Made by a program: the position numbers and the translations under genes. From contig CM016925.1 in NCBI GenBank assembly GCA_006247105.1, positions 1,240,001 to 1,304,000 of the forward strand: DNA of 64,000 nucleotides. The letters are read 5' to 3'. The stretch's first letter is position 1. The number at the start of each line of letters is the position of its first letter. The notes beneath the pieces were generated by a model. That model saw nothing but the letters and a program-made list of their open reading frames with translations. It searched no databases and was not told the origin of the DNA. Positions 24,932 through 34,918 of the stretch are shown piece by piece. The DNA is from Giardia muris (Eukaryota > Fornicata > Diplomonadida > Hexamitidae).

Positions 24932-27900
24932 TCACCAATTGATATCATCACTATCATCCTCTGATTCGCCGTCGATCTGACACTCAAGAATCTGGAACAA
25001 CTGTACGGCATTCTCATACGCGACTCCGCACTTCTCGCTAAGGATCTTCCTATCATACAACAAGTGTTGAAGCTGAGCATACGCGATCTCGATCGCAGAC
25101 GTATCACGCCAGTTGATACGAAGCCCAATGTCTGTTAGAAGGACCGCATCATCTCCGGATGCCGTCATCCCAACAATCCTCGCAAGACGACCATTCAACA
25201 GCACGGTGAAGTAGTATGCAATGACGAATTCGGCAAGGCGCTGATCCACTTCGAAAGCCAACTTCCCAATGCTCTTGATTTGTTGTTTCCTTTCCTTCCT
25301 ATCCTCCGGGTCATCCTCCTCCGAGGGAACACACTTATCAATCAGTAACGCAATCTCCCTGACCTTGGCCGCAAATGTCTTGAAGGCCTTCTCCTCGACC
25401 TTCACAGACTCGTGCAACGCGGCATTCGTGAGGAGGCGATAAGCGGCGGTAACTGCCTCGCCTTCGTCGGGATCCTTGAGGAAGTTCTCAAGAGAGTCCA
25501 CATACTCAAGAATACTCCGCGTCTGCTTCTCGTCGGTGACAGATGTGTTAGGAAACGCCCCGGACTTGTGAACCATTATGGCTGCCGCGTTGAGTATATA
25601 GCTGATATGATATATCGAGATCTCCTTATACTCGCTAGGGTTAGCCTTTCCTGGAAGCGCCAGCTTCTTCAAGCCTGTGTAGGCCGGCATGAGGAGGTCG
25701 TTCTCCTCGGAGTACGCGTCAAGAAGGACATCCGAAAGGTCATTGTAGAAGTGGAGAGAGAGCCCCGGATACTCGGTGTTCTTCAGCGCGTAGATGCTGC
25801 TAAAGACCGCCTTTGTGTAGTCCTTCTCTTCCTTACTGGCGGGCCGGATCCCAGACCGCTCAAGCTCAATAGCAAGGGACGCATAGCACTTAAGCGCGGT
25901 CCCTTGGGCCTCCTCGCTCAGGATGGCGCTACTGAGCAGGCACAAGCTCTTCGCGTTCTTGATCTCGGGCTCGTTCAACGTCTGTTCAAACAGCTTGTCA
26001 ACGTCAGCGTTGATCTTCTCAAACGGCAAGGTGGTGAATTTCTTCGCGAGATAAGCGATGGATACCACCAGAGGTAAGAAGGGTTCCATCTCCTCCGTTT
26101 TCGTGCAGACGAAGTCCGAGTATATATCATGAAGGTCAGTGGTTCGCTTGATGTGCTTCTGGAGCATAACGCCCAGATCGGTGGAGATGTCATAGGCGGT
26201 CAGAAGGTGATCGACGAGGAGGACGGCCTGGCTAGCAAACGTGTTGAAGAGGCGTTCGGAAGGGCTGAAGCTGGCACCTCCTCGCGCAACCTCAAGGATG
26301 TGCTTCTGAGTGTAGTTGACATCGTATGCCTTCTGGATCGCTCCCGCGTTCTCGAAGACCGCGCGGATAATGGAAAAGACGGTGGGGACTAGATAGGATA
26401 TCGCAAGGCTAACGTTGAGCTCCTCCAGATTCGAGATCATGAGATAAAACATTTCGCAAATGGCGGCGCCTACAGAGAAGTCCGTATAGTCTGCATCAGT
26501 GTAATGGCGGCCCTTCCCGTTCTCATCATCCTCGTCATTATCATGCACCTCCTCCTCTTTTGGAAGCGCTTCACGCCTGATCTCGATCCTTCGTCCAATG
26601 GCCTCACTACGGAAGAAAGTATTGACCAGACCTGGGTCTTTTTGAAGCTTCTCAGAAAGGAGTGTAATGATCGCAGTAGAATGCTTTGCCATAATGCACG
26701 GCTGGTCCTCACGGTGGCGAAGGAGTGCCAACGTCTCGCCATAGTCACAGACTTCAGGATTGAAGATATCGACATGTGCCGGAGGAAGGTCGAATTGGAT
26801 ATCGGACTCAATTGAGCGGTAGATGAGCGTGATGAGCTCCTTCGCCGCCCCGTTGCGGTGCTTTTCGAGATACTCGTCGAGTTTCTTCCCATATTCTGCT
26901 GGCATATTGAAGAAGCTATACTTACGACAGATATAGCCGATATAGATAAGCTGCTCGTCCTTGGAGCCATCTTTAAGCGCCTCAAGCCCTGCAGTAAGCG
27001 CTGGATGATCATCATCTCCAGACGCATATGCCGAAATGAATAGAAGGAGGCAAGAATTTGTGCAGTCAGCATTGAACTTAGAAATATCATCTTTGAAGGC
27101 ATCTTGAGTGATGAAGCGCCCAACGAAGTCGACGAGATGCGACGGTTCGACAATTTCCGACGCGGCAAAGAAAATGTTCCAGAGCAGAAGCAAATCGTTC
27201 TTCTTGGCACCGCAGTATAGGAAGGCGTTCGGTGAGACCTTCTTCTGCCTACAAAGGAGGTTTAAGTCCTGGGCTATTTGTCCGGTGAAGGACTTAATTA
27301 TCCCGTCCTCGAAGCAGACCGATCTGGCCAGCTCATCGCGGAACTGTGCAGCGTTGCATGTGATAGGAACAGGGCCAAGAATCTCCTCGAGGGCATCAGA
27401 GACCGTCTCGGTCCCATCCCCGGCGGTGATGAGCGCCGCAATGTATTGAATAGCCATTGCAATGATGACCGATGAGACGCGAGAGTACGTCACTAAGTCA
27501 AGCACCTGCAAGGAAGTCCCATCCGAGACATGACTCTCGGCGATGGCACGAACGAAGCCGAGCACAAAGGCCTTTAGGTCTGGGAGCTTCACAGCCTCTA
27601 CAAAGGAAGTGATGGCCTCTGTGCTCATGTTCGTGATCGAGAGGCCCTCGATATAGTTATCGAACACATCTAAAGTAGGAAGCATACGATTGAGCATAAT
27701 AGACTGGAGAACACCTTTCTCCGTCACGTGACGCTTTGAGGCGCAAATAGCACTCTTCCAGAAGGTTGTAATTGCCTCATCGCACTCATCCGTATCTCGT
27801 TCCAGTCCCTGGAGCGCTAGAGTAAGGATTCGAGACTCACCAGTATCATCCGAGTCGCTATCCGTATCCTCCTCATCAAAAATGAGGAGGGCTTCGGCAT

Positions 27901-28618
27901 GGCCGCTAAAGATCGCGTAGCCAGATGTCTGAAGTGCAAATAGGCACATCTCATGGATGTCATAGAACATCTCACAGGCGTACATGCAGACATCCACAAG
28001 GAACTGGAACTTCTTGGCGCTCAGCTCGTTCTTGCAGCAATCGATGGCATCTCTGATCTGCTCATTGGTCAAGAGGATACCCGGAAACATATGGACCCCA
28101 GGAGGCTGGATATAGCCGAGCTGAGGTTTGGAGATTGCGCTTTGTTCCACCTCGAACTCAAAGACGTTCTTTTCGTGGTATTTCATAGGGCTTTGAAGTG
28201 TGGGGACAGAGTCAGCACTCCTGTTCCAAATTTTCAGGAAGGCTGCTGCAAAAAGCCCAGAAAGCTCCTCAAGAGGCTTACTTGTCGAGAGGTATGGAGT
28301 GAGCGCACGTAGACCGGCTATAGTCGAGAGACGATTAATATAACAGTTGGTATCGGCATCATCATCGTCGGAGCCGGCATCCTCGTCCTCCAATAGGGAA
28401 GAGTTCTTCGCGGTCCTAAGGAGGAACTCTCCTATATCGGTAGCTGTCTTTTCACGGTTATCGCTTTCATCCATGAACTTCCCGATACCCTCCACGGCGA
28501 GGTTCCCCTGGAGCGGGTCGCCGTGGGCCATGTAAGAGCTGGCGTATCCAGACAGGTGAGTATGCGTCAGCCCGTCTTTGAAAACGATCCGACCACCCCT
28601 GAAAGTATAATGATTCAT
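24932..28618 (-). CDS. Large acidic helical-repeat protein, unknown function
   Basis: This 1228-residue protein is not recognised. It appears all-helical in the manner of HEAT or armadillo solenoids (many LL/AL-rich amphipathic helices of about 15-20 residues), without signal peptide or clear membrane spans. Several acidic runs interrupt it: EDEDAGSDDDDADTN near residue 77, DEEDTDSDSDD near 248, DNDEDDENGKG near 715, and the C-terminus ESEDDSDDINW. The N-terminus (HYTFRGGRIVFKDG) is beta-like. Large acidic solenoids of this type include karyopherins and proteasome or nucleolar factors. I do not see a decisive signature. The start ATG is 46 bp from the divergent phosphodiesterase gene. Confidence 0.75.
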   Translation of the reverse strand: MNHYTFRGGRIVFKDGLTHTHLSGYASSYMAHGDPLQGNLAVEGIGKFMDESDNREKTATDIGEFLLRTAKNSSLLEDEDAGSDDDDADTNCYINRLSTIAGLRALTPYLSTSKPLEELSGLFAAAFLKIWNRSADSVPTLQSPMKYHEKNVFEFEVEQSAISKPQLGYIQPPGVHMFPGILLTNEQIRDAIDCCKNELSAKKFQFLVDVCMYACEMFYDIHEMCLFALQTSGYAIFSGHAEALLIFDEEDTDSDSDDTGESRILTLALQGLERDTDECDEAITTFWKSAICASKRHVTEKGVLQSIMLNRMLPTLDVFDNYIEGLSITNMSTEAITSFVEAVKLPDLKAFVLGFVRAIAESHVSDGTSLQVLDLVTYSRVSSVIIAMAIQYIAALITAGDGTETVSDALEEILGPVPITCNAAQFRDELARSVCFEDGIIKSFTGQIAQDLNLLCRQKKVSPNAFLYCGAKKNDLLLLWNIFFAASEIVEPSHLVDFVGRFITQDAFKDDISKFNADCTNSCLLLFISAYASGDDDHPALTAGLEALKDGSKDEQLIYIGYICRKYSFFNMPAEYGKKLDEYLEKHRNGAAKELITLIYRSIESDIQFDLPPAHVDIFNPEVCDYGETLALLRHREDQPCIMAKHSTAIITLLSEKLQKDPGLVNTFFRSEAIGRRIEIRREALPKEEEVHDNDEDDENGKGRHYTDADYTDFSVGAAICEMFYLMISNLEELNVSLAISYLVPTVFSIIRAVFENAGAIQKAYDVNYTQKHILEVARGGASFSPSERLFNTFASQAVLLVDHLLTAYDISTDLGVMLQKHIKRTTDLHDIYSDFVCTKTEEMEPFLPLVVSIAYLAKKFTTLPFEKINADVDKLFEQTLNEPEIKNAKSLCLLSSAILSEEAQGTALKCYASLAIELERSGIRPASKEEKDYTKAVFSSIYALKNTEYPGLSLHFYNDLSDVLLDAYSEENDLLMPAYTGLKKLALPGKANPSEYKEISIYHISYILNAAAIMVHKSGAFPNTSVTDEKQTRSILEYVDSLENFLKDPDEGEAVTAAYRLLTNAALHESVKVEEKAFKTFAAKVREIALLIDKCVPSEEDDPEDRKERKQQIKSIGKLAFEVDQRLAEFVIAYYFTVLLNGRLARIVGMTASGDDAVLLTDIGLRINWRDTSAIEIAYAQLQHLLYDRKILSEKCGVAYENAVQLFQILECQIDGESEDDSDDINW

Positions 28619-28664
28619 TTGCTCGATTTCATATCAGGCCCAGGAATCCAAATTGATTTGGCTC

Positions 28665-30287
28665 ATGAGAACTGAGGTGTTTCGCTACACGGGTCCGCAG
28701 GGGTACCGTGCCATCCACCGCGCACCGCCCGAGGACCACTTGACTACGATCCCAGCACTCTCTACTGGGATGATAGCTGAAGTCTGGTTTACAGACTCGG
28801 AGTATATCACCATTGAGATGGAGATGCAGGGACCAACCGTCAGGCGTTTTCCTTTGTCAAGAATCGTCCCGTACATGCATGTTGAGCTCATGCACGAGAC
28901 CCTCTCTTTAACTCCACCTCCACCCACATGGGTCTTTCTCGGCTCATTAGAACCCTTCCTTTTGTTAGGTTCCAAGTGTGACCGTCTAGTAGACTCTCAC
29001 AAGCTTCCGGGCCTTGTTCAATTAACAACGTACTCGGCCTTATTCCCAATCTTCAACTTTCAAGATAATATCTGTCTCACTGCCGATGCGGGTGATAAGA
29101 GGGAGTACTCCTTGAAAATTCCGGGGAAGGACTTCCTCACGCTTGCAGCGCGAGAGCTACTGCTGCCACTAGATGGCGCGGTGCTCCGCTTCACATTCGT
29201 CGGAAATTACGCCCCCTTATATTTGGTGACGGCATTGAAGCACAAAAACGCCTTCTTCCCCGATCTGGCATTACCAAGACCTTTCTTTCTTGGCCATAGG
29301 GGTTGTGGGAGTAATAGACTACATGAGGCGTCTCGGGTGCCCATTGCAGAAAATACTCCTCTATCTTTCAAGCTTGCTCAACAGATGGGGTGCATAGGAT
29401 CTGAGACTGACATCATCCTGACTAGTGATGCTATCCCTGTTATATGCCATAATTTCGATCTTCGAGTTGTGGCAGCCGAAGGGGGTGAGAATACAATTGT
29501 TCTGCCATTAACAAAGATGAATGCTCTTAACCATGCCATCGCATCTCGAACCATACGTCCATTGAGGAATACACGCTCATCGTCAGCACCACATTTTAGA
29601 AAAGTCATTTCAAGGGAGAAGGATGAGTATTGGGTAATTGGAGATATAAAAGCCATATATACCCTTGATGAAGTCCTTTCTGCAAGGTCGGACGCCCTCT
29701 TCAATCTGGAATTAAAGTATCCCACACGCTTCTCACCATATGCATCCATCTACTTTCCTCGAGTGCGTCTCGTATCAGAGGTTCTCACTGTTCTTGATCA
29801 TCACCCAAATCCCATCTACTTCTCTTCTTTCGACTCAATCCTGTGCGTCATACTCAAGCTAGTAGTTGGAATTCCCGTTAAGTATCGTAGCTTCGTCCTG
29901 GACCCAACTGCTCTCTTTGGGGCGTGTTGCAATGATATTCTCTTGCCCGAACCATCTACCAAGTCTCCAGCGATCTTTATGTTATATTTGAGCGACGAGA
30001 AGACAATCGAAGAATACGCCGACGTTGACCTTTGCTCGACAACGCAGCTCTGCCACGAAAACGCGCTTGAGTTGGTACTTGCCGCAGGGTTGACTGGAAT
30101 GGTCCTATGGCGAGACATATTGAGGACTGGGGTTCCTCCTCTTGCAACTCGGGTCAAGGACCATGGATTAATGCTCATAACGTATGGGACACCCGTCGAC
30201 GAGAAGATATGTGAGCAACTGGACATGGGAGTTGATGGGGTAATCTATGACCTCTGTCAGAGAGGCGTATCAAAAACACCCATCTAG
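28665..30287 (+). CDS. Glycerophosphodiester phosphodiesterase family protein
   Basis: This 540-residue protein has a GDPD TIM-barrel in residues about 207-535. The signature GHRG (210-213) is followed by ENTPLSF, then the acid residues of ETDIILTSDAIPVICHN. FNLELKYP, YFSSFDS and the last strand GVDGVIYD follow in the GDPD order. The position after the second histidine is Asn where most members have HD. These enzymes hydrolyse glycerophosphodiesters to glycerol-3-phosphate and an alcohol. The 200-residue N-terminal extension does not look like the CBM20 of animal GPCPD1 and is not assigned. A Giardia that scavenges host lipids could use this for headgroup recycling (inference). The ATG at 28665 is chosen; the frame is open 12 bp further to a TTG. 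Confidence 0.85.
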   Translation: MRTEVFRYTGPQGYRAIHRAPPEDHLTTIPALSTGMIAEVWFTDSEYITIEMEMQGPTVRRFPLSRIVPYMHVELMHETLSLTPPPPTWVFLGSLEPFLLLGSKCDRLVDSHKLPGLVQLTTYSALFPIFNFQDNICLTADAGDKREYSLKIPGKDFLTLAARELLLPLDGAVLRFTFVGNYAPLYLVTALKHKNAFFPDLALPRPFFLGHRGCGSNRLHEASRVPIAENTPLSFKLAQQMGCIGSETDIILTSDAIPVICHNFDLRVVAAEGGENTIVLPLTKMNALNHAIASRTIRPLRNTRSSSAPHFRKVISREKDEYWVIGDIKAIYTLDEVLSARSDALFNLELKYPTRFSPYASIYFPRVRLVSEVLTVLDHHPNPIYFSSFDSILCVILKLVVGIPVKYRSFVLDPTALFGACCNDILLPEPSTKSPAIFMLYLSDEKTIEEYADVDLCSTTQLCHENALELVLAAGLTGMVLWRDILRTGVPPLATRVKDHGLMLITYGTPVDEKICEQLDMGVDGVIYDLCQRGVSKTPI

Positions 30288-32404
30288 ACGCTAGGCTCGA
30301 CACTCCTCCCCTTTTCTTCTCTCATGACGACCCGCCGGAGTTTATTGATGAACTCCCGCTGCTCTGCCTCACGTAGACTCTGAAGCTGCCCAACCTTCAT
30401 CTCGGACGCGCTTACTCGCTGTTGGGCATCGGACAGCTGGGCACAGACGTCACGGTACCGCTCCTTTAGCTCTCGTAGTGCGATCTGGAGACCCTCTTCA
30501 CGTCCCGCAGCCTCCGCAACGAACCTCCGGGCCTCACTAAGGTCATGGAGCAATCCCTTTATCTTCAGCTCATATTGTCCATGGAGTCCGTCCCGTTCTT
30601 TCGCAAACTCCGCCCGGAGCCGTTCCGGGTCATTCCACCCCGTCCCAAGCTTCGAGACCAACTCCGTGAATATTAACAGGATCCGCTGAGTAATAGATGG
30701 GATGAGCCCCCCATTGTTCAAGCGATGAATACGGGAATAGGTCGGCTCGCCATCGAGATGGACGTCGAAGATGTCAGAGAGAGAGACCTTTTGGCCATTA
30801 AGGATACTACTGAGCTCAAGGTCTCGCAGGGCAACGGAGAGGGAGACGGATCGAGCGGTCTCGACTGCGAGGAGGTACATCCTGTACACAAAGGTGTTCC
30901 GTTGCTCAAGATCCTGAGAGAGCTGTTCAATGGAGTTCAGGAAGTTATCGATCTCGATGGCATTTGCTTGTTGGACACGTTGCGATGATTCTAGTGCATG
31001 GTGCAACTGGTCCTGAAGCTCATCCCGCACGGTCTCTGCCGACGTTAATGCCTCCTCCAGTTCTGCAATCCTGCTCTTTGCCGCATGAACCGCCTCCTTG
31101 CTCTTGGATAAATCCAGCTCTAAGTTTCGAAGCCGGCGTGTGGTCTCTTCGCAGGCCGCATCGGACGCCGTAGCCCGTTCCAGGGAACGATCCAGATCTT
31201 CCTGTAGCTTCTGTGTGATCTCCTTGTGGGCCTGCAACTCCTCCAGGGCTTTATTACACTCATACTGCTTGGTATTGTAATCATCAAGAAGGGAGTTGAA
31301 GTTCTGTTTGACATCTGCTATCTCGGGCTCGAGTCTAAGAAGACGATCCAGCTCTCTCTCCTGTCTTCGTGTCTGCTCAGTCAGAGTCGCGACGATCTCT
31401 GTCAATTCCGTCGTCTTGTCCGTCGCACTGCTTAATTGCCTTTTGTAGGCCTCGATGGAAACCAAGTACTCGTCCTTCAGCGACTTGAGACGCATCTTCA
31501 AGGCTGAAATCTCCAAATCACGCTGTGAAATGACGTGATAGTAGGAGTTCTCGGCCAGAGAGCGGTCCTGAGGCTGTCTCCGCGCCTCAGACAAGCATCC
31601 ATGCGTATCGGAATCTGTCCCGGTACTTTGGGCAGATAATTGCGGGCTAGTAACGTCGTTAAGAGTTCTGAGGCGTTCATACTCTTTGGACAACTCCTTA
31701 TGCTTGACCAGAAGGCTTTCATAGCTGTCCTTATAGAATTGCCCGTCTTGGACGTTAGCACTCATTGTCCGTTGACCTTGAGCATAGAACTCCCTTTCTC
31801 GTCTTACAGTGCTCAGCTCCGCCTCAAGCTCCCCGATCCTACTCGTAGCCACCCGTAACCGCTCTATGAGGTGGGCACGACTCTCGTAGAGCTTCTTCGC
31901 GGCGATTTGCAAAGCTTTGGCGTGCTGGTATAACCGATTCCAATCGCTCCGCTCCATTTGACTCCGCGTTACGCGGCCTGTGACCTCCACAGCTGGTTTG
32001 GAATCATTCAGGTCATATGGCTCAAGAATCCGATGCCGATTCGCAAGCGGCCTCGTCCCCGGGGAATCAATCGAGGTCCGCGCACTGTGCCCACCAACTA
32101 GGTCTGGTATTGCCCGGGTGCTCTCGTCGCCATGATTATCCGTGTCTAATGGGGCATCCAGGAAAATGGCCGTACTATTTCCGAGATCAGTCGCAGTCGT
32201 GATGACGCTACCACTCCGCGTCAGTCCCGCGGTATCAGACAGGGAATCGTGGTCTAGATGCTCAAAGGCCGCTAGGTCCGTCTGAAGGAGAACTGAAAGG
32301 CTACGCGCGGCCGCGCTGCGTCGCCAGTCATCATTGAGCCGTGAGTCGTCGGCCGTCAGGTCTAGAGCCTCGATCTGCGCGAGCTCCGAGGCTTCAAGAT
32401 CCAT
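30284..32404 (-). CDS. Coiled-coil protein, unknown function
   Basis: This 706-residue protein is dominated by heptad-repeat coiled coil in two blocks, residues about 150-510 and about 580-690. They are separated by a non-coiled helical region (RMYLLAVETARSVSLSVALR onward). The first 140 residues are disordered and rich in Asp, Ser and Thr. No motor, kinase or membrane domain is visible. It most resembles cytoskeletal or basal-body coiled-coil proteins of Giardia, but I cannot name a family. The ATG at 32404 lies inside the last codons of the upstream gene, an 11-bp same-strand overlap. A longer frame to 32455 starts at TTG. At the other end it overlaps the phosphodiesterase gene by 4 bp, tail to tail. 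Confidence 0.75.
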   Translation of the reverse strand: MDLEASELAQIEALDLTADDSRLNDDWRRSAAARSLSVLLQTDLAAFEHLDHDSLSDTAGLTRSGSVITTATDLGNSTAIFLDAPLDTDNHGDESTRAIPDLVGGHSARTSIDSPGTRPLANRHRILEPYDLNDSKPAVEVTGRVTRSQMERSDWNRLYQHAKALQIAAKKLYESRAHLIERLRVATSRIGELEAELSTVRREREFYAQGQRTMSANVQDGQFYKDSYESLLVKHKELSKEYERLRTLNDVTSPQLSAQSTGTDSDTHGCLSEARRQPQDRSLAENSYYHVISQRDLEISALKMRLKSLKDEYLVSIEAYKRQLSSATDKTTELTEIVATLTEQTRRQERELDRLLRLEPEIADVKQNFNSLLDDYNTKQYECNKALEELQAHKEITQKLQEDLDRSLERATASDAACEETTRRLRNLELDLSKSKEAVHAAKSRIAELEEALTSAETVRDELQDQLHHALESSQRVQQANAIEIDNFLNSIEQLSQDLEQRNTFVYRMYLLAVETARSVSLSVALRDLELSSILNGQKVSLSDIFDVHLDGEPTYSRIHRLNNGGLIPSITQRILLIFTELVSKLGTGWNDPERLRAEFAKERDGLHGQYELKIKGLLHDLSEARRFVAEAAGREEGLQIALRELKERYRDVCAQLSDAQQRVSASEMKVGQLQSLREAEQREFINKLRRVVMREEKGRSVEPSV

Positions 32405-33599
32405 CCGGACTGTTTTTTGGCCGGCCGGATTTGTCCAGTAAGACGAGAGCCTCAAGTCCTGGAGGCTCCCGACAGCCTGCAGCGCGACTGACAGTGCGTA
32501 TTGTCTCCACTATAGCGGCTCCTGGGAAAACAGGCCGGAGTGCGGAGTTTGAGGATGTCAAATCCGAAGAGCCTATGGTAGGAGCTAAGAATCTAATTAG
32601 AGGTTCCAACTGATCTGTTATTTTAGAAGGAAGTATGGTCTTGGGAGCCTTCCCGAGGATCGCTTGCCAGCACGAGGAGAGTTTCCGTAAGCGTCTCCGA
32701 TACCTCTTCTCCACAAACAGTGGGGTGGTGGCGACGGAAGAGGTGTAATATATACGCGAAAGTAACCGTGTGTAGGCTACCTTTACGCCGTTGGCGCAGG
32801 GCTGGTAATAGGGAGAACTCAGGAGTGCATCTTCATGGCAACGGAAGATCACAGCATATCCCACCGGATCTCCATGGTATGCAGTGTACCCTAGCGCCTG
32901 TATGACGGAAGCGAGGGGCACATCATCCTTTGCAAGAGCAATGCGTTTAAGGTCGGAACCAACCAGTTGAGAGGAGAGACACACTGCATAGTACCCAATG
33001 TATCTTATATCAAAGCCAGTAAGGACCAGTTGGAGTACTGCCGCATTTTGATTATGACGTGATCTACTAAGGAGTGCAGAGGCGTAGGCCGAGGCGAATG
33101 CATCCTCTGGTGACGTGTGTTTCACCATCAATGCTTTGCTATGGGAATATAAGGCGTACGACAAGCCGTCGGCCGACACCCGATAGCCAATTCTCAATGG
33201 CCCAGAAGGATGAGTCATAAGGGCCCGTGCAGACGTACAACACAGTGCCGTCGCAACATAACTAATCCGTGCCCTTTCGTCTCCGTCCAGGCCGCTATGA
33301 CGCAGGACTAGAGGCAATGCATCACGCCGCAACCATAACCCGGCCTCCTCCATGGCAGTGACATTCCTTGCCAGCCGACAGGCCGTATGGACGGTGAAAG
33401 CAAGATGGGTGAAGTGGCAGATGTCCTCCTTGAGAGCATTTGAGCCCAATGCCTTGAGACCTTCTTGAAGCGCTTCCAATCCTAGTTGTGACGCTTTCCT
33501 CCATCTCTCCTTTTCGATACGGCGCCAGAACTTCTCTCGAACCCCTTCAGTTAGTCTCTTGCGCGTAGGCTCGGCCACTTCCTTCCCCATCTTTTTCAT
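32394..33599 (-). CDS. Hypothetical protein
   Basis: This 401-residue protein is not recognised. The first 50 residues are strongly basic (KKMGKEVAEPTRKRL, then FWRRIEKERWRKAS). The rest is Ala/Leu-rich and helical with several Cys, which could be a small alpha-alpha superhelix. No membrane segment or known motif is evident. Its start codon directly abuts the stop codon of the IFT54 gene, with no bases between. Its last codons overlap the start of the downstream coiled-coil gene. An alternative Met lies three codons further in. The frame is real by length and by exclusion of alternatives, but its function is unknown. Confidence 0.7.
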   Translation of the reverse strand: MKKMGKEVAEPTRKRLTEGVREKFWRRIEKERWRKASQLGLEALQEGLKALGSNALKEDICHFTHLAFTVHTACRLARNVTAMEEAGLWLRRDALPLVLRHSGLDGDERARISYVATALCCTSARALMTHPSGPLRIGYRVSADGLSYALYSHSKALMVKHTSPEDAFASAYASALLSRSRHNQNAAVLQLVLTGFDIRYIGYYAVCLSSQLVGSDLKRIALAKDDVPLASVIQALGYTAYHGDPVGYAVIFRCHEDALLSSPYYQPCANGVKVAYTRLLSRIYYTSSVATTPLFVEKRYRRRLRKLSSCWQAILGKAPKTILPSKITDQLEPLIRFLAPTIGSSDLTSSNSALRPVFPGAAIVETIRTVSRAAGCREPPGLEALVLLDKSGRPKNSPDGS

Positions 33600-34901
33600 T
33601 CACTCCCACACGGCCTTCAATAGGAGGTCCATCCGCGTCTGCTCGAGAGAGGCGATCTGACTTCGGACGCTTGATATCTTTGCGTCGCAAATGTTCGCCA
33701 CCTGCGTGAGCTGGACGTCTGTCCGCGACGCCTGGATGGCCATGCTTGATAGGGTGTCATTCGCGGCCTGTAGTTCTGTCCGAATCGCGTCCAGATGCTC
33801 ATCAAGGAAGACGAGTGATTTGGTGAACGGGATCGAAATCTTAATAACACCCGAGAGGTGTCCCATAAGCTTCTGGATACCCTGATGACGGCTCTGGAGC
33901 TTCCCACTCGAGGTAGTGTCTGTCTGCTGCTTCGAAGCCTTCTGTGGGGTTCCTTGGAGTGCCGTACTATACGCCGTGGCGGTGTCAAGAATGTCTGTTA
34001 CAAGCCCACCCGGTTGAGCCCCGCTAGCCATAGGAGCGTCTAAGAGGAGATCTCCTTCAGCGAAGTCAAGATCTAAAGGAGCCTCCGCTGGGATCCCGTG
34101 ATCTTCGGTACTGGACTCTTCCTCGATTACCACCTTCACTGGTATAGGCTTCACCACGTCAGCCTCGGCGGAAGGGGCAACAGTAATCCGTCTAGAGTGT
34201 TGAGAAGGTGGAGGACGATTAAACTGTGGCCTCTCGACAACACGTTGCGAGAGAAATGCCGTTGATTCTTGTACTGGTGCAGGGGCTGATCTCACAGGCT
34301 CGCTTACTATTTGAGCTGGCGATAGTTCTTTTTGTGGTGGTGGTGGTGGCGGAGGAGGAGGAGGTGGTGGTGGCAAAGGAGATGATGGTGCTGGTAGATT
34401 AGTAGCGGCAGGTGGCGGAGGAGATGGCTCAACAGACTTAGGCTTAGGAGGAGAGAGATGCTTTTCCTGAGCGGGAGGAGGCGGCGATGGTTGTTTTGGA
34501 GGAGGAGGTGGTGGGGATGCCTTCTTCTGAGGAGCGCTTGCTTCCGTCCTATGCATCTGGGCTGCCTGTCCCAACATAGTTAGCATTTGAAGTGTACGAG
34601 GAACCTCTTTCCCTGCCAAAATTGCTCGGACTTGAACGTCAACCTTTAGTCCGAGCTTTGCCTCTATTTGCGCAATGATTCCTTCAAGGAATGCTTGACG
34701 CTCTTCCCGTTCCGTAATTTCATCCTTCGCGCAGCTAGCAGGGTCGGGAAAGCCGGTTTCTGCTGAGAGGGCTCGTGTGATGTCGAGAATATACTTAAAG
34801 GGAGGACGGGAGAGGAACTTCTCGACGAGAGGGGGCTTGTTGATCAGGGGGCTAAGAGCTTTGATAGCCTGATCGATGAACATGGCATCGACGGCCGACA
34901 T
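33600..34901 (-). CDS. IFT54: IFT54 / TRAF3IP1 (intraflagellar transport, IFT-B)
   Basis: This 433-residue homologue of IFT54 (MIP-T3) has an N-terminal tubulin-binding calponin-homology-like domain (about 5-115). It is clear from INKPPLVEKFLSRPPFKYIL (about 20-39), which matches the family's '+PPL.EKLL.+PPF+YLHDI'. VPRTLQMLTMLGQAAQ follows, corresponding to the family's 'TN.LLQ.+' helix. The middle (about 125-300) is a Pro-rich linker with about 13 prolines in a row near 34338-34376. The C-terminal 120 residues are the MIP-T3 coiled coil that pairs with IFT20 in IFT-B2. The ATG at 34901 follows ttaaaaag. A frame reaching 34985 would overlap RPN9 and adds nothing conserved. Function: anterograde intraflagellar transport and tubulin delivery in flagella. 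Confidence 0.88.
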   Translation of the reverse strand: MSAVDAMFIDQAIKALSPLINKPPLVEKFLSRPPFKYILDITRALSAETGFPDPASCAKDEITEREERQAFLEGIIAQIEAKLGLKVDVQVRAILAGKEVPRTLQMLTMLGQAAQMHRTEASAPQKKASPPPPPPKQPSPPPPAQEKHLSPPKPKSVEPSPPPPAATNLPAPSSPLPPPPPPPPPPPPPQKELSPAQIVSEPVRSAPAPVQESTAFLSQRVVERPQFNRPPPSQHSRRITVAPSAEADVVKPIPVKVVIEEESSTEDHGIPAEAPLDLDFAEGDLLLDAPMASGAQPGGLVTDILDTATAYSTALQGTPQKASKQQTDTTSSGKLQSRHQGIQKLMGHLSGVIKISIPFTKSLVFLDEHLDAIRTELQAANDTLSSMAIQASRTDVQLTQVANICDAKISSVRSQIASLEQTRMDLLLKAVWE

Positions 34902-34918
34902 CTTTTTAACGAGCTTGT

